The translations under genes were made by a program, and so were the position numbers. A model generated the notes under the pieces. It was not told the origin of the DNA. It did not search any database and saw only the letters and a list, made by a program, of their open reading frames with translations. From assembly GCF_024347495.1 (NCBI RefSeq), contig NZ_AP025490.1:1-64000 (forward strand): DNA of 64,000 nucleotides, in the 5' to 3' direction. Positions within the stretch are counted from its first letter, which is position 1, and every line of letters begins with the position of its first letter. Below are positions 48,543 to 57,862 of this stretch, in pieces. The DNA comes from Vibrio gallaecicus (lineage in GTDB: Bacteria; Pseudomonadota; Gammaproteobacteria; Enterobacterales; Vibrionaceae).

Positions 48543-50270
48543 ATGTCACTTTTAGAAGTTAAAAACCTTCGAATCGAATACCCATCTCGTCATGGAGTTC
48601 ATGCCGCCGTTAAATCGTTGTCGTTCAATATTGAACGTGGAGAGATTGTCGGCGTTGTTGGCGAGTCTGGAGCGGGTAAATCGACAGTTGGTAACGCTGT
48701 TATTGATTTATTAAGCCCTCCTGGTCGCATCGCGAGTGGTGAAGTTTTCCTTGATGGTGAAAAAGTATCAGGGCTATCTCCTGAACAAATGCGGAAAGTA
48801 CGTGGCTCTAAAATTGGATTTATCTTCCAAGACCCAATGACGTCGCTTAACCCACTATTCACCGTTGAGCAGCAATTAAAAGAAACGATCCATGCCAATA
48901 TGAAGGTATCGGACGCTGAAGCTTATCAACGTTCATTAGATTTAATGAACCAAGTGGGTATCCCACAACCAGAAAACCGTCTAAAGCAGTATCCGCACCA
49001 ATTCTCTGGTGGTATGCGTCAGCGAGTCGTTATTGCGATTGCGCTAGCCGGCGAGCCGGATTTGATCATTGCTGATGAACCAACCACGGCTCTAGATGTA
49101 TCGATTCAAGACCAAATTCTCGGTTTGATCCGTGATCTATGTATTAAGAAAAACGTAGGCTGCATGTTGGTAACGCACGACATGGGTGTTGTCTCTAACG
49201 TGACTGACCGTGTTGCGGTTATGTACCGTGGTGATTTAGTTGAATTTGGTCCAACTAAGCAAGTATTGGGTACTCCTGAGCACCCGTACACACACAGCTT
49301 AATTTCAGCGGTTCCCCGTTCAGATCGTAAACTCGATCGTTTCCCTCTTGTGAGCTACATCGAAGAAGCGCATGAGATGGAACCTCTTGATGTGAAAAAC
49401 CACTGGTTAGGTCAAAGTCAGGACCACCGTGACTACACTGGCCCACTACTGAATGTTGAAAACGTAAACTTACGCTTTACCACCAAGGACTCTTTCTTTG
49501 AGAGTCGTCGTGAGTACGTTCAGGCGTCAAACAACGTGAGTTTTGAAGTGCATGAAGGTGAAACTTTTGGTTTAGTTGGCGAGTCTGGTTCAGGTAAATC
49601 CACCATCGCACGTGTTATTGCTGGTTTATATGCACCTAACTCAGGCAAGGTAACCTTCGAAGGTATTGACCTTACTGGGCTGAAATCTGAAAAAGAGCGT
49701 CGTCCGATGCGCCGCCAAATGCAGATGGTATTCCAAAACCCGTACACGTCAATGAATCCACGTATGAAGATTTTTGATATTGTCGCAGAGCCAATTCGCT
49801 TCCATAAGCTGACTCGTAACGAGAATGAAACTCGTCAGATTGTTCATGATCTGTTGGAGCACGTAGGTCTTGGAGTGATGGCTGGTGTGAAATATCCGCA
49901 CGAATTTTCTGGTGGTCAGCGTCAGCGTATTTCTATCGCTCGTGCTTTGGCTACACGTCCTCGTTTATTGATTTGTGATGAGCCAACATCGGCGTTGGAT
50001 GTATCAGTACAAGCGCAAATTCTTAACTTATTAAAAGATCTACAAGACGAACTAAATCTCACCATGTTGTTTATCAGCCATGACTTACCGGTTATTCGTC
50101 AGATGTGTGATCGTGTTGGTGTGATGCAAATGGGGACGTTACTGGAAGTAGCCCCTACTGAGCAGTTATTCAACTCACCACAGCATGAATACAGTCAACA
50201 CCTGATTTCTTTGATGCCTGAATTTACAGGCTTACGAGAAGAAAAAGCAGTGGCGAAAGCCGCAATATAA
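48543..50270 (+). CDS. Dipeptide/oligopeptide ABC transporter, fused double ATPase
   Basis: A 575-residue protein with two complete ABC ATPase domains in one chain, a DppD-like half joined to a DppF-like half, as in GsiA and YejF. Half one has Walker A GESGAGKST and signature FSGGMRQRV; half two has Walker A GESGSGKST and signature FSGGQRQRI, each followed by a Walker B with DEPT. The C-terminal oligopeptide-type extension of half one is present. The ATG at 48543 has AGAGG upstream and matches the family start MSLLEVKNLRIEY; a longer frame from 48429 has no support. It heads the ATPase, binding protein, permease, permease operon. Confidence 0.9.
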   Translation: MSLLEVKNLRIEYPSRHGVHAAVKSLSFNIERGEIVGVVGESGAGKSTVGNAVIDLLSPPGRIASGEVFLDGEKVSGLSPEQMRKVRGSKIGFIFQDPMTSLNPLFTVEQQLKETIHANMKVSDAEAYQRSLDLMNQVGIPQPENRLKQYPHQFSGGMRQRVVIAIALAGEPDLIIADEPTTALDVSIQDQILGLIRDLCIKKNVGCMLVTHDMGVVSNVTDRVAVMYRGDLVEFGPTKQVLGTPEHPYTHSLISAVPRSDRKLDRFPLVSYIEEAHEMEPLDVKNHWLGQSQDHRDYTGPLLNVENVNLRFTTKDSFFESRREYVQASNNVSFEVHEGETFGLVGESGSGKSTIARVIAGLYAPNSGKVTFEGIDLTGLKSEKERRPMRRQMQMVFQNPYTSMNPRMKIFDIVAEPIRFHKLTRNENETRQIVHDLLEHVGLGVMAGVKYPHEFSGGQRQRISIARALATRPRLLICDEPTSALDVSVQAQILNLLKDLQDELNLTMLFISHDLPVIRQMCDRVGVMQMGTLLEVAPTEQLFNSPQHEYSQHLISLMPEFTGLREEKAVAKAAI

Positions 50271-50373
50271 AAAGTTTCAAGCGGTCAAGAAGTACAAGGC
50301 TGTACTTGAAAAACAATAACAGACGCAAATACAACAACTAGGGATCTGGATTCCCGCATGAAGGAGTTATGCA

Positions 50374-51927
50374 ATGAAAACCATGAAAAGCAAATTAGCA
50401 GTAGCTTTGATGGCAGCTGGCCTAAGTTTTAGTGCAGCAGCAGCAGATATTACCGTTGGCTACGCAGCTGACCCAGTATCACTTGACCCGCACGAGCAGC
50501 TATCTGGTGGCACACTGCAAATGTCTCACATGGTGTTTGACCCTCTAGTACGTTTCACACAAGAAATGGACTTTGAAGGCCGCCTAGCATCAAGCTGGGA
50601 ACGTGTTGATGACACTACGTTCCGCTTCAATCTACGTCAGGGTGTTAAATTTCACTCTGGTAATGAACTAACAGCTGATGATGTTGTGTGGACTTTTGAA
50701 CGTCTACAAGCTTCTCCAGACTTTAAGTCAATCTTCTCTCCATACGAAAAAATGGTAAAAGTGGATGACTATACGGTTGAGCTAGTATCAAAAGCGGCTT
50801 ACCCACTTGTATTGCAAACAGCAACGTACATTTTCCCAATGGACAGCAAGTTTTACTCGGGTAAAACAGCGGCTGGTGCAGACAAGTCTGAACTTGTAAA
50901 ACACGGTAATTCATTCGCATCTACGAACGTATCTGGTACTGGTCCATTCATTGTGACTCAACGTGAACAAGGCGTTAAGGTGACATTTGAGCGTTTCGGT
51001 GATTACTGGGATACAGAAACTGAAGGTAACGTAGACAAGCTAACACTTGTGCCAATTAAAGAAGACGCGACTCGTGTTGCTGCTCTACTTTCTGGCGATG
51101 TAGATATGATTCACCCTGTTGCGCCAAACGATCACAAACGTGTTAAGAAAGCGAAAAACATTGATCTAGTGACTCTGCCTGGTACTCGTATCATTACGTT
51201 CCAAATGAACCAAAATAGTAACGAAGCACTTAAAGATGTACGTGTTCGTCAAGCTATCGTTCATGCAATTAACAATGAAGGTATTGTTAAGAAGATCATG
51301 AAGGGCTTCGCAACGGCTGCTGGTCAACAAAGTCCAACAGGTTACGCTGGTCATAATGAAGAGCTAGTGCCACGCTACGATCTTAAAGCAGCTAAGAAGC
51401 TGATGAAAGAAGCGGGCTATGAGAAAGGCTTTACATTAACAATGGCTGCGCCAAACAACCGTTACGTGAACGATGCGAAAGTAGCACAAGCTTCTGCTTC
51501 AATGTTGTCTAAGATTGGTATCAAAGTTGATCTTAAGACGATGCCTAAAGCGCAATACTGGCCTGAATTTGACCTATGTTCTGCTGATATGATGATGATT
51601 GGTTGGCACGCAGATACTGAAGATTCAGCGAACTTCAATGAGTTCTTAACAATGACTCGTAACGAAGAAACGGGTCGTGGTCAATACAACTGTTCTGGTT
51701 ACTCAAATCCAGAAATGGATGCGATTGTAGAAGCATCTAACGTTGAAACTGACCCAGCTAAGCGTGCGAAAATGCTGAAAGGTGTTGAAGCTACACTTTA
51801 CAACGACGCTGTATTCGTACCGCTACATTGGCAAAGTGAAGCGTGGGGCGCAAAGTCTAACGTAGGTGCTGCAGACGTTGTAAACCCTATGGTTATGCCT
51901 TACTTCGGCGACCTAGTTGTAAAATAA
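50374..51927 (+). CDS. Periplasmic peptide-binding protein of the ABC transporter
   Basis: A 517-residue SBP_bac_5 protein that captures the peptide substrate in the periplasm. The signal peptide is cleaved after SAAAA near residue 23. Family segments are DPVSLDPHEQLSGGT, LRQGVKFHSGNELTADDVVW, NVSGTGPF and DVRVRQAIVHAINNE. GAAGGAGTT gives a strong ribosome-binding site. It follows the ATPase gene by 103 bases and is followed by a hairpin, a common way to make more binding protein than permease. The substrate (dipeptides, oligopeptides or another nickel- or glutathione-like ligand) cannot be read from the sequence. Confidence 0.9.
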   Translation: MKTMKSKLAVALMAAGLSFSAAAADITVGYAADPVSLDPHEQLSGGTLQMSHMVFDPLVRFTQEMDFEGRLASSWERVDDTTFRFNLRQGVKFHSGNELTADDVVWTFERLQASPDFKSIFSPYEKMVKVDDYTVELVSKAAYPLVLQTATYIFPMDSKFYSGKTAAGADKSELVKHGNSFASTNVSGTGPFIVTQREQGVKVTFERFGDYWDTETEGNVDKLTLVPIKEDATRVAALLSGDVDMIHPVAPNDHKRVKKAKNIDLVTLPGTRIITFQMNQNSNEALKDVRVRQAIVHAINNEGIVKKIMKGFATAAGQQSPTGYAGHNEELVPRYDLKAAKKLMKEAGYEKGFTLTMAAPNNRYVNDAKVAQASASMLSKIGIKVDLKTMPKAQYWPEFDLCSADMMMIGWHADTEDSANFNEFLTMTRNEETGRGQYNCSGYSNPEMDAIVEASNVETDPAKRAKMLKGVEATLYNDAVFVPLHWQSEAWGAKSNVGAADVVNPMVMPYFGDLVVK

Positions 51928-51942
51928 TCTAGCTTGCTAGAA

Positions 51943-51970
51943 TAGAGAGCCTGTCGGTTCAGGCTCTCTA
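51943..51970 (+). terminator. Intercistronic hairpin after the binding-protein gene
   Basis: TAGAGAGCCTG (51943-51953) pairs with CAGGCTCTCTA (51960-51970) around TCGGTT, a perfect 11-bp stem. The tail ATTACTTTAAT is not a solid T run, so it is either a leaky terminator or a 3' end that protects the upstream message. Confidence 0.65.
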
Positions 51971-52108
51971 ATTACTTTAATAAGTAAATCATTAAGTTTC
52001 GGTATTTAGTCTTCCTTTCAGTCTGGCTAGATACCTTTTTTAAGACTGAAATATTGAATCCAACTATGTTGTTTTGTTGGATTATCATGGATAGAAAAGG
52101 GGCAAGGA

Positions 52109-53086
52109 ATGGTTACGTTTCTGGTCAAGCGCCTGTTTCAGGCACTGATAGTGATGTTTGTGATCAGTTTGGTGGCGTTTGCCATTCAGGATAACCTGGG
52201 CGACCCGTTACGTGAGTTAGTCGGTCAATCTGTTTCAGAGGCAGAGCGTCAAGCACTGCGTGATGAACTCGGCTTAAATGATCCCTTCGTTACAAAATAC
52301 ACTCGCTTTGTAGGCGCTGCTATACAGGGTGATCTTGGTACTTCGTACTTCTTCAAACGTCCCGCTGTGGATGTAATCTTAGACAAATTAGTCGCAACGC
52401 TTGAGCTTGTACTAGGTGCTTCGATTATTATCGTTTGTTTGTCTATTCCTTTAGGTGTTTACTCCGCAATTCACCCTAAAAGCTTTTTTACTAAATTAAT
52501 CATGGCCGGTAGTAGTGTAGGTATTTCGGTACCAGTATTCTTAACGGCAATTATGTTGATGTATGTATTCTCTATTGAATTAGGCTGGTTACCCTCTTTT
52601 GGTCGAGGTGAAACTGCAAACTGGTTTGGTTGGGAATCTGGCTTCTTAACGCTAGATGGCTTAGCGCATCTAGTGCTTCCAAGTATTGCTTTAGCTTCAA
52701 TCATGCTGCCTTTATTTATTCGTCTTGTACGTTCTGAAATGTTGGAAGTGTTGAGCTCGGAATACATCAAATTCGGCAAGGCAAAAGGCCTAGCGTTAAA
52801 TAAAATTTATTACCAGCACGCTTTAAAAAATACCATGCTACCTGTATTGACAGTTGGTGGTGTTCAAATTGGTACTATGGTCGCATACACCATTCTTACT
52901 GAAACCGTTTTCCAGTGGCCAGGTACTGGCTTCCTTTTCCTTGAAGCAATAAACCGTGTGGATACCCCACTTATCACGGCATACGTTATTTTTGTTGGTC
53001 TGATTTTCGTTGTGACTAACACCATTGTTGATTTACTTTACGGCGTAATTAACCCAACAGTGAACATCACAGGGAAAGGAGCATAA
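52109..53086 (+). CDS. Peptide ABC transporter permease, DppB type
   Basis: A 325-residue inner-membrane permease with about six membrane segments. The N-terminus MVTFLVKRLFQALIVMFVIS is typical of DppB/OppB subunits, and the ATPase-contact (EAA) loop is YIKFGKAKGLALNKIYYQHA. A short periplasmic insertion (about 150-195) carries ELGWLPSFGRGE. It pairs with the DppC-type gene 2 bases downstream to form the transmembrane channel of the transporter. Confidence 0.92.
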   Translation: MVTFLVKRLFQALIVMFVISLVAFAIQDNLGDPLRELVGQSVSEAERQALRDELGLNDPFVTKYTRFVGAAIQGDLGTSYFFKRPAVDVILDKLVATLELVLGASIIIVCLSIPLGVYSAIHPKSFFTKLIMAGSSVGISVPVFLTAIMLMYVFSIELGWLPSFGRGETANWFGWESGFLTLDGLAHLVLPSIALASIMLPLFIRLVRSEMLEVLSSEYIKFGKAKGLALNKIYYQHALKNTMLPVLTVGGVQIGTMVAYTILTETVFQWPGTGFLFLEAINRVDTPLITAYVIFVGLIFVVTNTIVDLLYGVINPTVNITGKGA

Positions 53087-53088
53087 TC

Positions 53089-54027
53089 ATGGAACAAACA
53101 TCGACAGTGCCATCTCGCTGGGAGCGATTCAAGCAGTCAGATATTCTGTACTATTTCTTACGTGATAAAGTCGCGATGGTGAGCTTTGCTATTTTTTCCG
53201 TCTTTTTGGTGATGGCTTTAGCAGCTCCTCTTGTAGCACCAACGGATCCATATGACGTGACGTCTATTGATATTATGGACTCTGAACTTCCACCGTCGTG
53301 GATGGAAGATGGTGAAGAACGTTTTCTTTTAGGCACTGATGAACAAGGTCGTGATATTTTATCGACTATGCTTTATGGCTCTCGTTTATCTCTGACGATT
53401 GGTTTCTTAGCGGTAGGCTTACAGTTAACGCTAGGTATTATCATTGGTTTATCTGCGGGTTACTTCGGTGGTCGTATTGATAGCTTCTTGATGCGTTTTG
53501 CTGACGTTCAACTTTCATTCTCGACTATGATGGTAGCGATCATTGTTTCTGCCATATTCAAAGCGAGTTTTGGTAGTGATTTTTACGCTCAATATGCAGT
53601 TGTCATGCTGGTGGTGATCATAGGTGTGGCAGAATGGCCACAATATGCACGTACTATTCGAGCATCAGTATTAGCTGAAAAGAAAAAAGAGTATGTGGAA
53701 GCTGCGCGAGTGATGGGCTTCAAAGCTCCACGAATTATGTTCCGTCATATCTTGCCTAATTGTCTATCGCCTATCTTGGTTATCTCTACGGTACAAGTGG
53801 CAAATGCCATTATGTCGGAAGCGGCACTTTCTTTCCTTGGTTTAGGTTTACCTGTTGATCAACCTTCGTTGGGTGCGTTAATCAGTACTGGATTTAACTA
53901 CATTTTCTCTGGAGCATGGTGGATCACAGCTTTCCCTGGTGTGCTACTGGTAACGTTAGTTCTGGTCATCAACCTACTTGGTGACTGGTTACGTGACGTA
54001 TTTAACCCTAAAATTTATAAAGGGTGA
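53089..54027 (+). CDS. Peptide ABC transporter permease, DppC type
   Basis: A 312-residue permease with an N-terminal cytoplasmic stretch, then a first membrane helix (about 28-48, VAMVSFAIFSVFLVMALAAP) and the DppC/OppC signatures GTDEQGRDILSTMLYGSR and the EAA loop EYVEAARVMGFKAPRIMFRH. It starts 2 bases after the DppB-type gene and is the last gene of the operon; a terminator follows after 41 bases. Confidence 0.92.
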   Translation: MEQTSTVPSRWERFKQSDILYYFLRDKVAMVSFAIFSVFLVMALAAPLVAPTDPYDVTSIDIMDSELPPSWMEDGEERFLLGTDEQGRDILSTMLYGSRLSLTIGFLAVGLQLTLGIIIGLSAGYFGGRIDSFLMRFADVQLSFSTMMVAIIVSAIFKASFGSDFYAQYAVVMLVVIIGVAEWPQYARTIRASVLAEKKKEYVEAARVMGFKAPRIMFRHILPNCLSPILVISTVQVANAIMSEAALSFLGLGLPVDQPSLGALISTGFNYIFSGAWWITAFPGVLLVTLVLVINLLGDWLRDVFNPKIYKG

Positions 54028-54068
54028 TCAGATCCAATTGATTTTTAATCAAAAAACTCACTAAACTA

Positions 54069-54099
54069 AGAGTCGTAAGCAATTACGGCTCTTTTTTTG
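54069..54099 (+). terminator. Intrinsic terminator of the peptide transporter operon
   Basis: AGAGTCGTAA (54069-54078) pairs with TTACGGCTCT (54083-54092), with one T-G pair, around a GCAA tetraloop, followed by seven T. Confidence 0.88.
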
Positions 54100-54215
54100 C
54101 TTATAAGTTAATAGTACTTATTAGTTTATAGTAAATAGAGTTGTGACGAGAAAATGGAATTCATTTTTTATCGACACTCCATCGATAATAATTTAACTCT
54201 TGAAGGTTCAGAGTG

Positions 54216-55214
54216 ATGGGAATAAAGATGACAACTACAGCAGCGATAGAATGTGGGTTTAGAAAACACTATCACTTTGGCGTGTTCGCTTTTGCAATGT
54301 TGCTTTCAAGCCAAGCGAACGCAGAGTCTTTTTTATGTGATGCTACTCAAGCAAGTGAAAACCAACTGCCAGTATTAGAACAAGCTTGTCCAATTGGTAA
54401 AGGTTTGTGGGGAAGCTCTGAGCCTAAAGGGCATACTCAAAATGACTTATTTTGGGTGCAGTGTGGTTTGTTGGCGAAACCATTATCATTAGAAAAAGCC
54501 AAACCTATCTATAAGAATATTTCGACCAATGTATGGATGAAACCTGAAGCAAAAGGTTTTCGCTGTTTAATTGGTCCGTATCAAACCTATTCTGATGCAA
54601 AAAAAGAGTTAATGGGTGTTCGTAAAGTTGAAGGTTATGAAGAAGCATTTATCCGAATGGTTGATAAATCCGCTCCTAAAAAATCTCAAGCTCAGCCTAA
54701 ATCATCAGCAAAGCCTAAGGTAAAAGCACCAGTAGTAACGGCTACAGCTTCTCCTAAAGTGTATACAGACTCGAAAGAGGCAATGAAACCTAAAGTAGAA
54801 CCTAAAGCTGCCAACTCAGTTGCTTCTATCTCTGCTACACCGACACTTAAGGCCCAAATGCCTAAACAGGGTGATGGAAACATCAATGTTCAAATTCGCC
54901 TGCAAACCAATATCTCAGGTAAAACATACTCAGTCCCTTACTTAAACGATAACGAACACCAGTTCTATATGGAGCAAGGTAAGCCGTGGAGCCGTTTAGA
55001 TTATGATGGTGCTAAATTAGTGTGTTATGAACTGGGAATGGGCCTGGCTACGGAAGAGCAATGGCAGAGGCTACTTGAATCGAAAGTCATGGAAAAAGAA
55101 GACTGGCCAATGCATTTACCTTATTGGGGCTTGTTGAAAAAAGGTTTATTTACCAATGGTAATATCACTCAATTGAAAGGTTCATCATTATTGAATGTGC
55201 TGTGTGTGAAATAA
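54216..55214 (+). CDS. SPOR-domain envelope protein with unknown C-terminal domain
   Basis: A 332-residue exported protein. A signal peptide ends SQANA near residue 38. Residues about 85-155 look like a SPOR domain (FWVQCGLLAKPLS to RCLIGPYQTYSDAKKEL), which binds septal peptidoglycan stripped of peptides. A Lys/Pro/Ala/Ser-rich linker follows (about 155-225). The last 100 residues form a separate domain with RLDYDGAKLVCYELGMGLAT and EEQWQRLL, which recalls formylglycine-generating-enzyme or C-type-lectin folds, but I cannot name it. AAGG nine bases before the ATG supports the start. A role at the division site is inferred. Confidence 0.65.
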   Translation: MGIKMTTTAAIECGFRKHYHFGVFAFAMLLSSQANAESFLCDATQASENQLPVLEQACPIGKGLWGSSEPKGHTQNDLFWVQCGLLAKPLSLEKAKPIYKNISTNVWMKPEAKGFRCLIGPYQTYSDAKKELMGVRKVEGYEEAFIRMVDKSAPKKSQAQPKSSAKPKVKAPVVTATASPKVYTDSKEAMKPKVEPKAANSVASISATPTLKAQMPKQGDGNINVQIRLQTNISGKTYSVPYLNDNEHQFYMEQGKPWSRLDYDGAKLVCYELGMGLATEEQWQRLLESKVMEKEDWPMHLPYWGLLKKGLFTNGNITQLKGSSLLNVLCVK

Positions 55215-55248
55215 GCTTTAATCATTTAGTAATTCCTTCAGATAAAAG

Positions 55249-55276
55249 AAAACCCCGCAATTGCGGGGTTTTTTAT
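55249..55276. terminator. Bidirectional terminator between convergent genes
   Basis: AAAACCCCGCAA (55249-55260) and TTGCGGGGTTTT (55261-55272) form a long perfect stem with A and T flanks on both sides, so it can stop both the SPOR gene and the lipoprotein gene. Confidence 0.9.
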
Positions 55277-55311
55277 AGGTATTACATTATTAAATCAGTT
55301 TATTGAACGAA

Positions 55312-57645
55312 TTATTCGTTGTTACCTGTACCTGTCCATTCAATGTTGAACTTAACAGCTTCTAGGTATTCGCCATTGCTGTCTTTTACCTTACCAATAA
55401 TGCTGTATACGTTGTTAACAGTTAGTGCTGGTAAGTCAAAGTCAACAGACGCATAGTTGACGCCGTTTTCTTCATTTGTGTAGCACTCAATCGCAGAGCC
55501 ATTGAATTCTTCAGATTTAATTCTACCGATATCTTCACCAGTGAAGTAAAAGCCTGAGAAAAACTCATTAATAGTCGCACAGGTAAAATCATTATTTGGA
55601 ACATCAAAGGATAAACCTGCATCCATTGCGTTACTGTCATTCGGGTTAGAATTTTCATTCAACGCCAAACCAATAGTACCTAAGTTATACGTTAGATCTT
55701 GTTCTGCTGGTAAGTAAGCAGCGAAATAACGTGCATCGGGACCCATTTCAGAAGTCACATTGATACGCTTTTCGATGTCTGCTTTGTTGCTGAAGTATGT
55801 GTAACGTTCTGCTGAATCTTCTGTAGCGTCTTTCATGCGGTGAATGATAGTTTTAGCACCGCTAGAAATATCATCAGCGTCTTCAAACACTTCTACTTGG
55901 AAGGTTTCAACTAGGTTTTGACCATCTTCTACAAATTCAAATGTTGCAAAAAGCTTACCGTCGATAACGTCATAAGTTGCGTTTTCAGTTTGAGTATCAG
56001 CTGCAGAACATGTTGTCTTATTCGCGATGCTTCTTACATTACCTAGAACGATGCCATTTTCAAACTTAATCGAATCACACCAGATGCTTGCGTAGTTTTG
56101 CTCGCTTTCACCGTTTGAACTGCCGTGCTCTAGCATGTACCAAGTCTTACCTTCAAGAGGGTGAAGATCAGGTTCTGGTAAGGCACCTTCTGCTACGCTA
56201 GGCATTAACATTTCTTGGTAAGCTGCAGCGCCTTCGTTATCAACACCACCAACCATGAACGCTTCTGAAGCGCCGGCTGCTGTTGCTTTTGTAGGTGTAC
56301 CTGAAACGGTGATGATTGGGTTTGTACCTTCTTGTGGCGATACAGTTAAACCTGGAATTGTCATGTCACCAGTGCGGTAAGAAACAATGTCCCCATCTTT
56401 GTCAGTGAATAGGTTTTCAATATTGATGGTTTGCTCGAATGGAACACCCACCTCTAGCTGCCAGTTGTTGATTTCAGCTTGTAAAACGTCATATTCAGTG
56501 TAGTCAACAGTAGGGATTGAATTCGCAGCTTCAATTTTAACCTTGAACGTCGCGATCGCAGAGCCAACTACTTCTGGAGTTGAGTTCTTATCTTCTGCCG
56601 TTAAAGTCACTGTAAACTCACCAGAAGCACCAATGTAATCTGATGCAACTAGAGTTAATGTGTCGCCATTGAGAGTCACAGCAATACCGCTTTCTGCAGG
56701 GATGTTGTGAGTTAGAGTTGGCGTGATTAGAGTCTGGTCTTTATCAACAAATAAGCCTGCAATATCAAGAACGATATTTGATGAGCTACCATTCTCTTCT
56801 AGTGTTGGGATTTTACCTTGCTCTGTTTCTAAAACGTTTGCAGTTACAACCAGCTTATTGTTGGTTACAACAACAGGGTCAAGATCTTCACCAGGAGCCG
56901 CGTTATCTTCAATAACAGGTTTTAAATCGTTGTTTGCTAGTTCTTCAGGAGTTAGCGTATCAACAATCGCATCGGCTTCTTTTGCAAATTGATCGGACTT
57001 TTCTACATAAGTAGCTGGGTTAGCCGCTTTCGATTCCGTTAGGATTTGTGCTGTTTTGTGTAGTTCAGCATTTGCATCAGCACCTGAAACGAAATCTGAG
57101 TAAGGGTCGATAGGCGCTTCTTCTGTACCACCTAGAGCAGTGCTAACAATCGCTACCGCTTCTTCTTCAGTAACAGGCACTGCTTCAGTACCTTTAGCCA
57201 TTTCGATTGCAACTAAATCAGTAATTGGTGAAATAACTTCTGATGAAGTTGGTGCACGGAACACAAGCTCATGAGCCATTGCTTGAGCTGGGTGATCCAT
57301 ATCGATTGTGTATTTACCTGCGTATTTGCTGCTATCGTGATTAACTAGTGCAGTTTGTACTGTGCCACCAGGTGTTAATGTTTGAAGTGCTAGTGCACCT
57401 GAAACGTCGCCAGATATCTCAATTTGACCTTGGTCGTTGGTAAGACCGAAAATAACGTCAGAGCCAATGTCTAGAACACCATTGTTGTTTTTATCGTCAA
57501 AAACGACCGCTTGATTAAAGTAGCCATCAAAGCCTGTAATGATTACGCCACCTGGAGTTGGAGTGCCTGAACCACCATCAGAACCGCCACCACAACCTGT
57601 TAACGCTAAAGCCACTGACGCTGTTAATAAACTAACCTTTTTCAT
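55312..57645 (-). CDS. Large surface lipoprotein with cadherin-like domains, paralogue of the protein at 58776-60326
   Basis: A 777-residue lipoprotein with lipobox LTGC (Cys18) followed by a Gly/Ser-rich tether. Residues about 36-100 form a small all-beta domain with an Asp-rich calcium-like loop (DDKNNNGVLDIGSD). Two cadherin or dystroglycan-like beta domains follow (about 260-375 and 385-490, each with a VDKDQ or TDKDGD loop). The C-terminal 280 residues contain HPLEGKTWYMLE and paired Cys. The region from about 385 to the end matches the 516-residue protein encoded nearby: NNWQLEV...NIENLFTDKDGD against NQWVFTE...DISGLFEDPDGD. It is acidic overall. Function unknown; a surface or periplasmic binding role is inferred. 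Confidence 0.65.
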   Translation of the reverse strand: MKKVSLLTASVALALTGCGGGSDGGSGTPTPGGVIITGFDGYFNQAVVFDDKNNNGVLDIGSDVIFGLTNDQGQIEISGDVSGALALQTLTPGGTVQTALVNHDSSKYAGKYTIDMDHPAQAMAHELVFRAPTSSEVISPITDLVAIEMAKGTEAVPVTEEEAVAIVSTALGGTEEAPIDPYSDFVSGADANAELHKTAQILTESKAANPATYVEKSDQFAKEADAIVDTLTPEELANNDLKPVIEDNAAPGEDLDPVVVTNNKLVVTANVLETEQGKIPTLEENGSSSNIVLDIAGLFVDKDQTLITPTLTHNIPAESGIAVTLNGDTLTLVASDYIGASGEFTVTLTAEDKNSTPEVVGSAIATFKVKIEAANSIPTVDYTEYDVLQAEINNWQLEVGVPFEQTINIENLFTDKDGDIVSYRTGDMTIPGLTVSPQEGTNPIITVSGTPTKATAAGASEAFMVGGVDNEGAAAYQEMLMPSVAEGALPEPDLHPLEGKTWYMLEHGSSNGESEQNYASIWCDSIKFENGIVLGNVRSIANKTTCSAADTQTENATYDVIDGKLFATFEFVEDGQNLVETFQVEVFEDADDISSGAKTIIHRMKDATEDSAERYTYFSNKADIEKRINVTSEMGPDARYFAAYLPAEQDLTYNLGTIGLALNENSNPNDSNAMDAGLSFDVPNNDFTCATINEFFSGFYFTGEDIGRIKSEEFNGSAIECYTNEENGVNYASVDFDLPALTVNNVYSIIGKVKDSNGEYLEAVKFNIEWTGTGNNE

Positions 57646-57862
57646 GAGATACCTTTATTTGAGTTTATAAACTCATTGTTATTTTGAGTTAACATCCATT
57701 TATCTTGGCGATGTTTTAACAGGTGAATTTAATAAATTCAATGCACGTAAAATCACAAAAAAACCGTAAAATTTAATTGAATTTTATTTCCATCTATCAC
57801 CTTCAGTTGAGGTTTTCTTTTCATTACTATTCCGCCCATCAATGAAAGGTTAGGGATGTAAA

